Shown here piece after piece: positions 41,775 to 50,922 of a DNA stretch of 64,000 nt. The number at the start of each line of letters is the position of its first letter. The first letter of the stretch is position 1. The stretch is from NCBI RefSeq assembly GCF_001267925.1, contig NZ_CP011409.1, positions 2,046,001 to 2,110,000 on the forward strand. The letters run 5' to 3'. The notes below the pieces were generated by a model. That model was not told the origin of the DNA, ran no database searches, and was given only the letters and a program-made list of their open reading frames with translations. The position numbers and the translations under genes are program-made. Source of the stretch: Herbaspirillum hiltneri N3. Its GTDB lineage: Bacteria > Pseudomonadota > Gammaproteobacteria > Burkholderiales > Burkholderiaceae_D.

Positions 41775-42167
41775 ATGATCTACGGCATCGGCACCGACAT
41801 CCTGCAGATTTCACGTCTCAAGGCGACGCTGGCGCGGCGCGGCGACCGCTTCGCTGAAAGGATTCTCGGCCCGGAAGAAATGGTCAAGTACCTTAGCCGC
41901 AAGGCCAAGGTGGAAGCTCGCGGCGTCAGTTTCCTGGCCACACGTTTCGCCGCCAAGGAAGCGTTTTCCAAGGCAATCGGCCTGGGCATGCACATGCCGA
42001 TGACATGGCGTTCAATGCAGACGCTCAACGCGCCGAGCGGCAAGCCCATCGTGGTCTGCAGCGGCCAACTCAAGGTCTGGATGGAAGAAAAGGGACTGAC
42101 CGCACAAGTCTCGATCACCGACGAGGTGGACTATGCGGTCGCATTTGTCATCGCGGAGAAAACATGA
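41775..42167 (+). CDS. acpS: Holo-ACP synthase
   Basis: 130 residues from the ATG giving [16 protein letters not shown]. The magnesium and CoA-binding motifs GIGTDI and [13 protein letters not shown] are present. It transfers 4'-phosphopantetheine to apo-ACP; its substrate gene acpP is at 27281-27520. The stop overlaps the nagZ start. Confidence 0.95.
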   Translation: MIYGIGTDILQISRLKATLARRGDRFAERILGPEEMVKYLSRKAKVEARGVSFLATRFAAKEAFSKAIGLGMHMPMTWRSMQTLNAPSGKPIVVCSGQLKVWMEEKGLTAQVSITDEVDYAVAFVIAEKT

Positions 42168-43237
42168 AGGCAGGTCAGGTGCAGCAATCACATCAATCAC
42201 TTCAGTCACTTCAGTCACGCCAGCCGCTCGGCCCCGTCATGCTGGACGTGGTCGGCACCACGCTCACGGCGGAAGACATCCGCCGCATCCGGCATCCGCT
42301 GACCGGTGGCGTGATCCTGTTCGCACGCAACTACGAGAATCGCAAACAATTGATGACGCTGACGCAGGGCATCCATGCCGCGCGTCCCGGCGTGCTGATT
42401 GCCGTCGACCATGAAGGCGGCCGGGTGCAGCGCTTCCGGACCGACGGTTTCACGCATTTGCCGCCCATGCGTGCGCTGGGCGAACTGTGGGATCGCGACG
42501 TGTTGCAGGCGACCAAGGTGGCGACTGCCGCCGGCTACGTGCTGGCGTCCGAATTGCGCGCCTGCGGCGTCGACCTGTCGTTCACCCCGGTGCTCGATCT
42601 CGATTTCGGCGGATCGTCGGTCATCGGCACGCGTTCCTTCCATCGCGATCCGCGCGTGGTCACACTGCTGGCCAAGAGCCTCAACCATGGCCTGGCATTG
42701 GCCGGCATGGCCAATTGCGGCAAGCATTTCCCTGGCCATGGCTATGTGACGGCCGATTCGCACGTCGACCTGCCGGTTGACGAGCGTCCCCTCAAGGACA
42801 TCCTGGGCGACGACGCCGCGCCTTACGACTGGCTCGGCATGAGCCTGACCGCGGTGATGCCCGCGCACGTGATTTACCCCAAGGTCGACAAGCATCCGGC
42901 CGGTTTCTCGAAGAAGTGGCTGGAGATCCTGCGCAAGGACCTCGGCTTCCAGGGCGTCATCTTCAGCGACGACCTCAGCATGCACGGCGCCAGCGTCGCC
43001 GGCGGTGCGCTCGATGGGGCGAACGCCGCGCTGCATGCCGGTTGCGATATGGTGCTGATGTGCAATTCGCCGGACAAGGCGGATCAGTTGCTGAGCGGTT
43101 TGCAGACCAGGGTGTCGCCGGCTTCGGCTGCCCGCATTGCTGCGCTGGTGCCGCAAGGCGCGGCGCCGGAATGGGACGAGTTGCAGCAGGACCAGCGTTT
43201 CCTCGCAGCGAAAAAGCTGCTGCAGCCGCTCGCATGA
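42164..43237 (+). CDS. nagZ: Beta-N-acetylhexosaminidase NagZ
   Basis: 357 residues from an ATG overlapping the acpS stop by four bases. The conserved start [14 protein letters not shown] begins only at about residue 21; the first 20 residues come from a small tandem repeat rich in Gln and Ser. Family motifs are [27 protein letters not shown] (catalytic His) and the nucleophile Asp in [11 protein letters not shown]. It is a cytoplasmic glycosidase of muropeptide recycling (GH3). Confidence 0.94.
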   Translation: MKAGQVQQSHQSLQSLQSRQPLGPVMLDVVGTTLTAEDIRRIRHPLTGGVILFARNYENRKQLMTLTQGIHAARPGVLIAVDHEGGRVQRFRTDGFTHLPPMRALGELWDRDVLQATKVATAAGYVLASELRACGVDLSFTPVLDLDFGGSSVIGTRSFHRDPRVVTLLAKSLNHGLALAGMANCGKHFPGHGYVTADSHVDLPVDERPLKDILGDDAAPYDWLGMSLTAVMPAHVIYPKVDKHPAGFSKKWLEILRKDLGFQGVIFSDDLSMHGASVAGGALDGANAALHAGCDMVLMCNSPDKADQLLSGLQTRVSPASAARIAALVPQGAAPEWDELQQDQRFLAAKKLLQPLA

Positions 43238-43258
43238 TTTCTTCCTGACTTCGCCAGC

Positions 43259-45124
43259 ATGTCCGATACCCAGCCGCCTTCGCCACCGGATCCACGTGAG
43301 ATCGTCCTCGAGACGGTCGCCAAACTGCCGCACCTGCCCGGCGTGTATCGCTATTTCGATGCGGAAGACAACGTGCTCTACGTCGGCAAGGCGCGCGACC
43401 TCAAGAAGCGCGTATCGAGCTATTTCCAGAAGACGCTGAGCAGCCCGCGCATCGCCATGATGGTCGAACGCATTGCGCGGCTGGAGACCACCGTCACGCG
43501 CAGCGAAGCCGAGGCCCTGCTGCTGGAAAACAATCTGATCAAGACGTTGCGGCCGCGCTTCAACATCCTGTTCCGCGACGACAAGTCCTACCCGTACCTC
43601 AAAATCACCGGCCACGCCTTTCCGCGCATGGCCTATTACCGCGGCGCGGTGGACAAGAAGAACCAGTATTTCGGCCCATTCCCGAATGCCTGGGCGGTCA
43701 AGGAGTCGATCCAGATCCTGCAGAAGGTGTTCCTGCTGCGCACCTGCGAAGACACGGTCTACGCCAACCGCACGCGTCCTTGCCTGCTGCACCAGATTCA
43801 TCGCTGCAGCGGTCCGTGCGTCAAGCTGATCAATGCCGAGGACTACGCGCTCGACGTCGAGAACGCCTCCAAGTTCCTGCGCGGCCGCCAGAGCGAAGTG
43901 CTCGACGCGCTGGAGAAAAAAATGCATGCCTATGCCGGCGAGCTCAAGTTCGAGCAGGCCGCAGCGGTGCGTAACCAGATCACCTCGCTCTCCAGCGTGC
44001 TGCATCAGCAAACCATGGAAACCGGCGGCGACGCCGACATCGACATCATTGCCGTGATCGTGCAGGGCGGCCGCGCCTGCGTGAACCTGGCCATGGTGCG
44101 CGGCGGCCGGCACCTGGGCGACCGCGCGTATTTCCCGACGCACGTCGACGGCGCCATTCCCGATGGCGAAGAGTCGATCGAGGCCGAAGTACTGAAGGCC
44201 TTCATCGCTCAGCATTACATCGAGAAATTCATCCCCGGCAACCTGATCGTCAACACCGAATTCGACGACCCTGCGTTGATGCTGGCGCTGATGGAGCAAT
44301 GCGGCCATCGCATCACGCTCACGCTGCAGCCGCAGGGCCAGCGTCGCCAATGGCTGGAGATGGCGCACAAGGGCGGCGAGATTGCATTGGCGCGCTTGTT
44401 GTCCGAACAGGGCTCGCAGCAGGCGCGTACGCGCGCCTTGGTCGAGGCGCTCGGTACCGAAGTCGAAGACATCGAAGCCCTGCGCGTGGAATGCTTCGAC
44501 ATCAGCCACACGCAAGGCGAAGCGACCCAGGCGTCATGTGTGGTGTTCCATCATCACGCGATGCAAAACGGCGAATACCGTCGCTACAACATCAACGACA
44601 TCACGCCCGGCGACGATTACGCCGCGATGCGCCAGGTGCTCACGCGCCGCTATGAAAAAGTCGCCAACGGCGACGGCACCATGCCCGACATCGTGCTGAT
44701 CGACGGCGGCAAGGGCCAGGTTGAAATCGCGCGCCAGGTCTTCACCGAGCTTGGTCTCGACATCGGTCTCATCGTCGGCGTGGCCAAGGGAGAAGGGCGC
44801 AAGGTCGGTTTGGAAACCCTGGTCTTCGTCGACGGCCGCGCGCCGCAAGAGCTCGGCAAGGAATCCGCCGCGCTGATGCTGATCGCCCAGATCCGCGACG
44901 AAGCGCACCGCTTCGCCATCACCGGCATGCGCGCCAAACGCGCCAAGGCGCGTCAGACGTCTCGCCTGGAAGAGATCGAAGGCATCGGCGCCAAGCGTCG
45001 CCAAAAACTGCTCGCCCGCTTCGGCGGCTTGCGCGGCGTGGCTGACGCGAGCATCGATGAACTGGCGTCGGTGGAGGGGATTTCGCACCTGCTGGCGGAA
45101 GAAATCTATCGCCAGCTGCATTGA
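43259..45124 (+). CDS. uvrC: Excinuclease ABC subunit C
   Basis: 621 residues. The N-terminal GIY-YIG nuclease domain has [21 protein letters not shown] Cys-containing segment ([15 protein letters not shown]), a UVR motif ([14 protein letters not shown]) and the RNase H-like C-terminal nuclease ([23 protein letters not shown]) follow. Two helix-hairpin-helix motifs close the protein ([16 protein letters not shown]). It makes both incisions in nucleotide excision repair. It is followed by pgsA, a very common neighbour. Confidence 0.97.
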   Translation: MSDTQPPSPPDPREIVLETVAKLPHLPGVYRYFDAEDNVLYVGKARDLKKRVSSYFQKTLSSPRIAMMVERIARLETTVTRSEAEALLLENNLIKTLRPRFNILFRDDKSYPYLKITGHAFPRMAYYRGAVDKKNQYFGPFPNAWAVKESIQILQKVFLLRTCEDTVYANRTRPCLLHQIHRCSGPCVKLINAEDYALDVENASKFLRGRQSEVLDALEKKMHAYAGELKFEQAAAVRNQITSLSSVLHQQTMETGGDADIDIIAVIVQGGRACVNLAMVRGGRHLGDRAYFPTHVDGAIPDGEESIEAEVLKAFIAQHYIEKFIPGNLIVNTEFDDPALMLALMEQCGHRITLTLQPQGQRRQWLEMAHKGGEIALARLLSEQGSQQARTRALVEALGTEVEDIEALRVECFDISHTQGEATQASCVVFHHHAMQNGEYRRYNINDITPGDDYAAMRQVLTRRYEKVANGDGTMPDIVLIDGGKGQVEIARQVFTELGLDIGLIVGVAKGEGRKVGLETLVFVDGRAPQELGKESAALMLIAQIRDEAHRFAITGMRAKRAKARQTSRLEEIEGIGAKRRQKLLARFGGLRGVADASIDELASVEGISHLLAEEIYRQLH

Positions 45125-45262
45125 GCTATTGATTTCCCTCGCTTCGCCTGCAAGTGCCATGCGGCAGCCTCATTTCCCGCAGTAGCAGGTTTTAAGGGGC
45201 GGCTCTGATACTATCTCGTTAAATTTCAATCCGCGTACCCGTCGACGACAACAAATAAACGT

Positions 45263-45853
45263 ATGCCATTCAACTTTCCCATCTTGCTCACCTGGTTGCG
45301 TGTCGCCCTGATTCCGCTGGTAGTCGGCGTGTTTTATGTTCCTGAACTCGGCTTGTCGCGCTTCGAACAGGGCGTGGCGTCCACGGCGATATTCATCGTC
45401 GCCGCTGCCACCGACTGGTTCGATGGCTTTCTGGCGCGCCGCTGGAACCAGACTTCGGCGTTCGGCGCCTTCCTCGATCCGGTCGCCGACAAGCTCATGG
45501 TCACCGGCGCGCTGCTGGTGCTGGTGCATCTGGACCGCGTGCATCCGATCACCGCTTTCATCATTATCGGCCGCGAGATCGCCATCTCGGCGCTGCGTGA
45601 ATGGATGGCGCAGCTTGGCGCTTCCAAATCGGTGGCCGTCAGCTCGCTCGGAAAGATCAAGACCACGGCGCAGATGATCGCCATTCCGATGCTGCTGTTC
45701 TACTCGGATCTGTTCGGCGTGATCGACACGCGGGCGTGGGGCCACTGGCTGCTGTTGATCGCCGCCGTGCTGACGGTGTGGTCGATGCTGTACTACCTGC
45801 GCAAGGCCTGGCCGCTCATTAAAAAAGTGCAGGAAAGTAAAAGCGGTGCTTGA
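45263..45853 (+). CDS. pgsA: CDP-diacylglycerol-glycerol-3-phosphate 3-phosphatidyltransferase
   Basis: 196 residues with four to five membrane segments. The CDP-alcohol phosphotransferase motif is TDWFDGFLARRW followed by GAFLDPVADK, with all the conserved Asp residues. It makes phosphatidylglycerophosphate in the inner membrane. Its last bases overlap the tRNA promoter. Confidence 0.96.
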   Translation: MPFNFPILLTWLRVALIPLVVGVFYVPELGLSRFEQGVASTAIFIVAAATDWFDGFLARRWNQTSAFGAFLDPVADKLMVTGALLVLVHLDRVHPITAFIIIGREIAISALREWMAQLGASKSVAVSSLGKIKTTAQMIAIPMLLFYSDLFGVIDTRAWGHWLLLIAAVLTVWSMLYYLRKAWPLIKKVQESKSGA

Positions 45854-45877
45854 CTTCTCCTATGGAAGCTCTATAAT
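45850..45877 (+). promoter_or_regulatory. Promoter of the tRNA Gly-Cys-Gly set
   Basis: TTGACT (45850-45855) and TATAAT (45872-45877) with a 16-base spacer form a near-consensus sigma-70 promoter. It overlaps the pgsA stop codon and ends 17 bases before the first tRNA. Confidence 0.85.
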
Positions 45878-45894
45878 AGCGTTCTGTTGTTGAT

Positions 45895-45970
45895 GCGGGA
45901 GTAGCTCAGTTGGTAGAGCGATACCTTGCCAAGGTATAGGTCGAGAGTTCGAGCCTCTTCTCCCGCTCCA
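45895..45970 (+). tRNA. tRNA-Gly (GCC), copy 1
   Basis: 76 bases. Acceptor GCGGGAG pairs with CTCCCGC, the D-loop contains AGTTGGTAGAG, anticodon GCC is at 45928-45930 in loop TTGCCAA, the T-loop reads GTTCGAG, and CCA is encoded. Confidence 0.98.
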
Positions 45971-45978
45971 GAATTACT

Positions 45979-46006
45979 AAAGGAAGCGCAAAACGCTTCC
46001 TTTTTT
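45979..46006 (+). terminator. Terminator-like hairpin after tRNA-Gly copy 1
   Basis: AAGGAAGCG (45980-45988) and CGCTTCCTT pair around CAAAA, followed by six T residues. It lies nine bases after the tRNA, inside the tRNA set. Confidence 0.85.
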
Positions 46007-46095
46007 CATTGTGAGAGTTTGACCGTCAGCTGGAAAACTTCTTCGGAAGCCCGGTTGAAAACACATCGCAATTGACAGCAGTTTCAGTGTCCCCT

Positions 46096-46169
46096 GGCGG
46101 GGTAGCAAAGTGGTTATGCAGCGGCCTGCAAAGCCGTTTACGCCGGTTCGATCCCGACCCCCGCCTCCA
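46096..46169 (+). tRNA. tRNA-Cys (GCA)
   Basis: 74 bases. Acceptor GGCGGGG pairs with CCCCGCC, anticodon GCA is at 46128-46130 in loop CTGCAAA, the T-loop reads GGTTCGATCC, and CCA is encoded. Confidence 0.97.
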
Positions 46170-46179
46170 AACACTCCAT

Positions 46180-46255
46180 GCGGGAGTAGCTCAGTTGGTA
46201 GAGCGATACCTTGCCAAGGTATAGGTCGAGAGTTCGAGCCTCTTCTCCCGCTCCA
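46180..46255 (+). tRNA. tRNA-Gly (GCC), copy 2
   Basis: 76 bases, identical to copy 1 over its full length, with anticodon GCC at 46213-46215 and encoded CCA. It lies ten bases after tRNA-Cys. Confidence 0.98.
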
Positions 46256-46257
46256 AA

Positions 46258-46292
46258 TTAAAAAGGAAGCTCAGCAATGAGCTTCCTTTTTT
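46258..46292 (+). terminator. Terminator of the tRNA set
   Basis: GGAAGCTCA (46265-46273) pairs with TGAGCTTCC (46278-46286) around GCAA, flanked by an A run and a T run. Confidence 0.9.
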
Positions 46293-46541
46293 CTTTCCCG
46301 GCTCGTTTTTCACGTTGCCATCCGTAGTTGTCCCACTTTATCTTCCTGCTCCTGCCATCCCTTGCTGCACCTGCGTTACGCGCACATCGCCGTCTCATTT
46401 CCGGCCTGGTGTTGCCCCATCGCCTGCGCACCGGCACTTTTATGTCGCATTTCGTCGGATGTAATTGTTTTTTAAGCAATTACACTCTACATTGATATTT
46501 CGGTCGACGAGGGTGGTTAACAACAAACAGGGGGCAGGCAA

Positions 46542-47492
46542 ATGGATGCATTTCAAAAAGAAATCGACGAGAGAACCAATCTCACGAGTTCCAACAAATT
46601 CGAACTACTGCTGTTCCGTCTGGGGACAGACCCCTATGGCGTGCGCTCCGAACTGTTCGGCATCAACGTATTCAAGATCCGCGAAATCGTCCCGATGCCG
46701 GAGATCACCAAGGCTGCCGGCACGCGCTCTCCGCTGCTCGGCATGGTCAATATCCGCGGCCAGATCATCTCCGTGATCGATTTGCCGGCAGTGGTCGGTT
46801 GCGTACCCAAGAGCGGCCTCAACATCCTGTTGGTCACCGAATACGCGCGCAGCACACAAGCGTTTGCGGTCGAGTCGGTCGATGAAATCGTGCGGCTGGA
46901 ATGGAGCCAGGTCTTGTCGGCCGAATCCAAGGCCGGCGGCAACTTCGTCACCAGCATTGCGCGTCTGGATGACGACATCAGCAGCGGACGTCTCGCGCAG
47001 GTGCTCGACGTCGAGCAGATCCTGCACGAAATCATGCCGACCGAGCGCGATATGGAAATGGCGGGCCTCGAACATATCAAGCTCAAGCCCGGTTCGGTCA
47101 TTCTCGCGGCGGACGACTCCAAAGTTGCCCGTTCACTGGTCGAAAGCGGACTCAAGGCGCTTGGCCTGCCGTTCGTGATGTGCAAGACCGGTAAGGAAGC
47201 CTGGGAAAAGCTGCAGGAAATCTACAAGGAAACCAAGTCCCAGGGCGTGCCGATCACCGATCGTGTGGCGATGGTGCTGACCGACCTCGAAATGCCCGAG
47301 ATGGACGGCTTCACGCTCACGCGCAACATCAAGCGCGACGACGGGCTGAAAGCCATCCCGGTGGTGATCCACTCGTCGCTGTCGGGCTCCGCTAATGAAG
47401 ATCACGTCAAGAACATCGGCGCCGACGGCTATGTGGCGAAGTTCGTCATCGAAGATCTGACTGCCGCCCTCATCAAGGCGCTGGCTAAATAA
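46542..47492 (+). CDS. cheV: Chemotaxis protein CheV
   Basis: 316 residues. The N-terminal CheW-like domain (about 20-170) contains FRLGTDPYGVRSELFGINVFKIREIV and SPLLGMVNIRGQIISVIDLPA. A receiver domain (about 185-316) follows, with acidic pocket ILAADDSKVARS, phosphoacceptor Asp near 246 (LTDLEMPEMDGF) and the Ser/Lys pair (HSSLS, YVAKFV). CheV couples receptors to CheA and can be phosphorylated. It stands alone after the tRNA set. Confidence 0.92.
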   Translation: MDAFQKEIDERTNLTSSNKFELLLFRLGTDPYGVRSELFGINVFKIREIVPMPEITKAAGTRSPLLGMVNIRGQIISVIDLPAVVGCVPKSGLNILLVTEYARSTQAFAVESVDEIVRLEWSQVLSAESKAGGNFVTSIARLDDDISSGRLAQVLDVEQILHEIMPTERDMEMAGLEHIKLKPGSVILAADDSKVARSLVESGLKALGLPFVMCKTGKEAWEKLQEIYKETKSQGVPITDRVAMVLTDLEMPEMDGFTLTRNIKRDDGLKAIPVVIHSSLSGSANEDHVKNIGADGYVAKFVIEDLTAALIKALAK

Positions 47493-47809
47493 ATCGCTGG
47501 CGGCGCCGCCGCGGCCCCTTAAATGAGGGCGCCGCCGCGCCGGAAAGCGGCCGGCTCCTCAAAAGGCTAGTTGCCTGGCGACACCACTGGCGCGCTGCCT
47601 GGAGGCCGGAAAGCATGGCGCAAGGCAAGAGCTGGCCCTTGCCTCATCGGCGTCGCCCCGGCGACCTGCGTTGAAACCCGGCTGAGCGCCTCGAAATGTA
47701 AAGATCGGGACTTCGTCGCCGCACTTTGCTCGCAGGACGCCGCTATCTCTTATACTGACGTCCTTTCAAACCTGTTCCCATTTCCTGGTCACGGCATCGT
47801 GATCCCGCT
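47493..47809. other. GC-rich intergenic region between cheV and cobT
   Basis: 317 bases without a gene. A strong hairpin arm pair, GGCGGCGCC (47499-47507) and GGCGCCGCC (47528-47536), follows cheV but lacks a T run. The element CCGGAAAGC occurs twice further on (near 47540 and 47608). The position before cobT suggests leader control, but a cobalamin riboswitch could not be recognised. Confidence 0.4.
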
Positions 47810-48850
47810 ATGCGCATTCCACACTTAGCTTCCACGCACGACGCTGCGCTGGCCTCGGCCCTGCAAGCAGCGATCGACAACAAGACCAAGCCGCAGGGCA
47901 GCCTCGGCGTGCTCGAGTTCGTCGCGCATCGTATCGGTCTGATCCAGCAATCGCATACGCCGCGCATCGACCGTGCAGCGGTCGTGGTGTTCGCGGGTGA
48001 TCACGGCGTAGTGGCGGAGAACATCTCGGCCTATCCGCAAAGCGTGACCTGGCAGATGGTGGAGAATTTCCTGCAGCAGGGCGCCGCGATCAACGTGTTC
48101 GCGCGCCAGAATGATTGCGCGCTGCATATCGTCGACGCCGGCGTGAATCATGAGTTCGGCGAGCGCGAAGGACTGGTCGCCCGCAAGCTCGGACCGGGCA
48201 CGCGCAACTTCGCGCAAGAGCCGGCCATGAGCGCGGCGCAATGCGAACAGGCATTGCAGTACGGCATGGACCTGGTTGAGGCAATGCCGGTCGACGTCAT
48301 CGGCTTCGGTGAAATGGGCATCGGCAACACCACCGCGGCGGCTGCCATCATGCACAAGATCACCGGCATTGCCGTCGCAGAGTGCGTCGGCGCCGGCACC
48401 GGCCTGGCGGCCGACGGCATCCTTCGCAAGCAGCAGGTGATCGAGCGGGCGGTTGCATTGCACGCACACGCCCACGCTGATACACCGCTGGAAATACTGC
48501 GCACCTTCGGCGGCTTCGAAATCGCCATGATCGTCGGCGCCATGCTCAAGGCGGGAGAGCGCCGCATGGTGCTGCTGATCGACGGCTTCATCGTGACTTC
48601 GGCATTGCTGGTGGCGGCAAAACTGCAACCGGCCATCCTCGACTATTGCCTGTTCTCGCACTGCTCCGATGAGCACGGCCACCGCCGCATGCTGCAGCAT
48701 CTCGACGCGCGACCGCTGATGCAACTCGACCTGCGTCTCGGTGAAGGCACCGGCAGCGCACTGGCCTTGCCGCTGCTGCATGCCGCGGTCAACTTCCTGG
48801 CGCAGATGGCGACGTTTTCCTCCGCGCAAGTCAGCGAAAAGAGCGCCTGA
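47810..48850 (+). CDS. cobT: Nicotinate-nucleotide-dimethylbenzimidazole phosphoribosyltransferase
   Basis: 346 residues. It opens with a DNKTKPQGSLGVLE segment and has VVVFAGDHGVVAENISAYP, EMGIGNTTAAAAI and the C-terminal LRLGEGTGSALALPLL motif containing the catalytic Glu. It activates dimethylbenzimidazole to alpha-ribazole phosphate for the lower loop of cobalamin. It is followed by cobS and an alpha-ribazole phosphatase-type gene, forming a nucleotide-loop assembly operon. Confidence 0.96.
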   Translation: MRIPHLASTHDAALASALQAAIDNKTKPQGSLGVLEFVAHRIGLIQQSHTPRIDRAAVVVFAGDHGVVAENISAYPQSVTWQMVENFLQQGAAINVFARQNDCALHIVDAGVNHEFGEREGLVARKLGPGTRNFAQEPAMSAAQCEQALQYGMDLVEAMPVDVIGFGEMGIGNTTAAAAIMHKITGIAVAECVGAGTGLAADGILRKQQVIERAVALHAHAHADTPLEILRTFGGFEIAMIVGAMLKAGERRMVLLIDGFIVTSALLVAAKLQPAILDYCLFSHCSDEHGHRRMLQHLDARPLMQLDLRLGEGTGSALALPLLHAAVNFLAQMATFSSAQVSEKSA

Positions 48851-48851
48851 C

Positions 48852-49670
48852 ATGGATGCCGCGCCAACGCCCTCGACCGGCCTGCGCTATCAGCTGCAGC
48901 TGTTCTTCACGGCGCTGCAATTTTTCACGCGCCTGCCGGCGCCGCGCTGGGTCGGATTCGACGCCGCCTGGCTGCAGCACGCGTCGCGTTATTTCCCGGC
49001 GATCGGGATCATTGTTTCCTTCGCATGCGCCGCCGTGTACTGGGTGGCGGCGCTGTGGCTGCCGCAAGTGGTGGCGGTGCTGTTGTCGACCGCTGCGGGG
49101 ATCTACCTCACCGGCGCTTTCCATGAAGACGGCTTTGCCGATGTCTGCGACGGTTTCGGGGGCGGCATGCAGCCGTCGCGCGTGCTTGAGATCATGCGCG
49201 ACTCGCGCGTCGGCGCCTATGGCGTGATCGGCATTGCGCTGCTGCTGGGGACCAAGATCGCCGGGCTGGCATCGTTGCCGGCGCTGCAGGTGATGCCGGC
49301 CTTGCTGGTCGCCCATCCCTTGTCGCGCTGTTTCGCCGCCGCCTTGATCTGGCGCATGCCGTATGTACGCGAAGAGGGCAAGGTCAAGCCATTGGCGCAA
49401 AACATGAGCGCCGGCGAATTCGCCGTGGCCGTTGTCACTGCCGCGCTGCCGCTGATCCTGTGTGTCGCGGCCGGATGGCTGGCGCTGCGGGCGTCGCTGT
49501 TGGCCGTGTTGCTCGGCGGCGCGGCGGCCTGGTTTCTCGCGCGAAAATTCCAGCGCCGCATCGGCGGCTATACCGGCGACTGTCTCGGCGCCGTCCAACA
49601 ATTCAGCGAAGCCGCAATCTACCTGGGCCTGCTGGCCGCAGTGTCAGCGTCGCCGGCTTCCCATTCATAA
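48852..49670 (+). CDS. cobS: Adenosylcobinamide-GDP ribazoletransferase
   Basis: 272 residues from the ATG two bases after the cobT stop. Six or so membrane segments are present. Family motifs include ALQFFTRLPAPRWVGF, FHEDGFADVCDGFGGG and GYTGDCLGAVQQFSE. It joins alpha-ribazole (phosphate) to adenosylcobinamide-GDP at the inner membrane. Confidence 0.95.
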   Translation: MDAAPTPSTGLRYQLQLFFTALQFFTRLPAPRWVGFDAAWLQHASRYFPAIGIIVSFACAAVYWVAALWLPQVVAVLLSTAAGIYLTGAFHEDGFADVCDGFGGGMQPSRVLEIMRDSRVGAYGVIGIALLLGTKIAGLASLPALQVMPALLVAHPLSRCFAAALIWRMPYVREEGKVKPLAQNMSAGEFAVAVVTAALPLILCVAAGWLALRASLLAVLLGGAAAWFLARKFQRRIGGYTGDCLGAVQQFSEAAIYLGLLAAVSASPASHS

Positions 49671-49685
49671 ACAGAAAGGTCGACC

Positions 49686-50240
49686 ATGTTGCTGCATCTC
49701 ATCCGCCATCCCCAGCCCGTTATCGACAAAGGCCTTTGCTACGGCAGCAGCGACCTGGCCGTGACCGAAGAAGAATGCGCCAGGGTGCTCGAGCAGGTCA
49801 AACCTGCCTTGCCGCCGCACGTACCGGTGTATTCGAGTCCGTTGCAGCGCTGCGTATTCCTGGCCGAGCCGCTGGCCACGGCACTCAATGCCGGTCCTGT
49901 GCGCTACGATCCGCGTCTGATGGAAATGCACTTCGGCACCTGGGAGCAGCGCGCCTGGGACGATTTGCCGCGCGCGGAAATCGATGCATGGGCCAGCGAC
50001 GTCGTCGGCTATCGTCCCGGCGGCGGCGAAAATGTTCTGAACGTGGCGCAACGCGTCGACGCCTTTTGCAGCGACCTGCAGCAGCGCGGCCAGAGCCAGG
50101 CTATCGTGGTGTGCCACGCCGGCACGATTCGCCTGTTGCAGGCGCGCGCACTCGGTCTGGCGGTCACCAAGATGGCGGAGCATGCGGCGATCAATGCGCA
50201 TGCGATTGCGTTCGGCGAAGTGCTGACGCTGAAGCTGTAG
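49686..50240 (+). CDS. cobC: Alpha-ribazole phosphatase-type histidine phosphatase
   Basis: 184 residues. It belongs to the histidine phosphatase superfamily with the phospho-His motif LIRHPQP (RHP in place of RHG), a second Arg in SSPLQRC, Glu in MEMHFGTWE and the C-terminal VVCHAGTIR. CobC removes phosphate from alpha-ribazole-5'-phosphate or cobalamin-phosphate. Position after cobS supports that role over other phosphatases. A strong terminator follows. Confidence 0.85.
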   Translation: MLLHLIRHPQPVIDKGLCYGSSDLAVTEEECARVLEQVKPALPPHVPVYSSPLQRCVFLAEPLATALNAGPVRYDPRLMEMHFGTWEQRAWDDLPRAEIDAWASDVVGYRPGGGENVLNVAQRVDAFCSDLQQRGQSQAIVVCHAGTIRLLQARALGLAVTKMAEHAAINAHAIAFGEVLTLKL

Positions 50241-50315
50241 GAACACCGCGCGGCGCGACTCCCGGCTTGTTGTGTTGCGGAGGCCCACATGCGCTGCCAG
50301 ATCGGCCCGATTCGA

Positions 50316-50339
50316 GGAAGTCTGCGGACTTCCTTTTTT
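50316..50339 (+). terminator. Terminator of cobT-cobS-cobC
   Basis: GGAAGTC (50316-50322) and GACTTCC (50327-50333) with loop TGCG, followed by six T residues. It ends the first cobalamin unit before the chemotaxis pair. Confidence 0.88.
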
Positions 50340-50526
50340 ACGCGCGTTCGTCAGCCCCTGACGTTGCAGGTGGGGTGTAACACGTTCAACGATGATTTTT
50401 GGCAAGTCATTGTTTTAACGCAAGATTTCGTCGAAAAAAGCATGTTGATTTTGCCGGTGTTTCTGTAACACTTAAAAATATTCTATTTAAAAATAGTAAA
50501 ATGTAGAAAAAAAGACAACTTTATCC

Positions 50527-50922
50527 ATGAATGCAGACATGCTCGCCACTCCATTACCGAAGAAAGTCCTGATCGTCGACGACAGCAAAGTCTCGCGCAT
50601 GGTCATCAAGGCGCACATCCTCGCCGCCTATCCCGAATGGCGCGTAGAAGAGGCCGCCAGCGGCGATGAGGCGATCAGTGCGATCGAGCGCGACCTGCCT
50701 GATTACTGCACGATGGACATTAATATGCCAGGCATGCTCGGCACCGACGCCGCTGAAATCATCCTTGCCCGACATCCGCAACTTCGGATGGTGATTTTTT
50801 CGGCCAACATCCAGGAAGCCGCTCAATCGCGCGCGCAGCAACTGGGCGCCTTGTTCGTCGCCAAGCCGGTGACGGAAAAATCCATCGCCCTGGCGATCGG
50901 CCATTTTGCGGTGGGCGTGTGA
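50527..50922 (+). CDS. CheY-like single-domain response regulator
   Basis: 131 residues consisting of one receiver domain. The acidic pocket is [11 protein letters not shown], the phosphoacceptor Asp is near residue 64 ([12 protein letters not shown]), the conserved Ser is in VIFSANIQ and Lys is in [10 protein letters not shown]. No output domain is present, so it acts through protein contacts. Its stop overlaps the next start by four bases (GTGA), so it was cotranscribed and translationally coupled with a CheC-type phosphatase, of which only the N-terminus survives. An AT-rich promoter region precedes it. Confidence 0.9.
   Translation: MNADMLATPLPKKVLIVDDSKVSRMVIKAHILAAYPEWRVEEAASGDEAISAIERDLPDYCTMDINMPGMLGTDAAEIILARHPQLRMVIFSANIQEAAQSRAQQLGALFVAKPVTEKSIALAIGHFAVGV

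Noticed and set aside
42215..44515. Very long open frame antisense to nagZ and uvrC (766 codons)
   Set aside because: The sequence is low-complexity and His/Arg/Gln-rich, has no recognisable family and mirrors two well-supported genes; it is a by-product of high GC codon use.
47493..47809. Possible cobalamin riboswitch before cobT
   Set aside because: CACCACTGGCG and CCGGAAAGC vaguely recall parts of the riboswitch, but the conserved B12-box and the full core order are not visible. An Infernal search with RF00174 would decide; a significant hit would support it.
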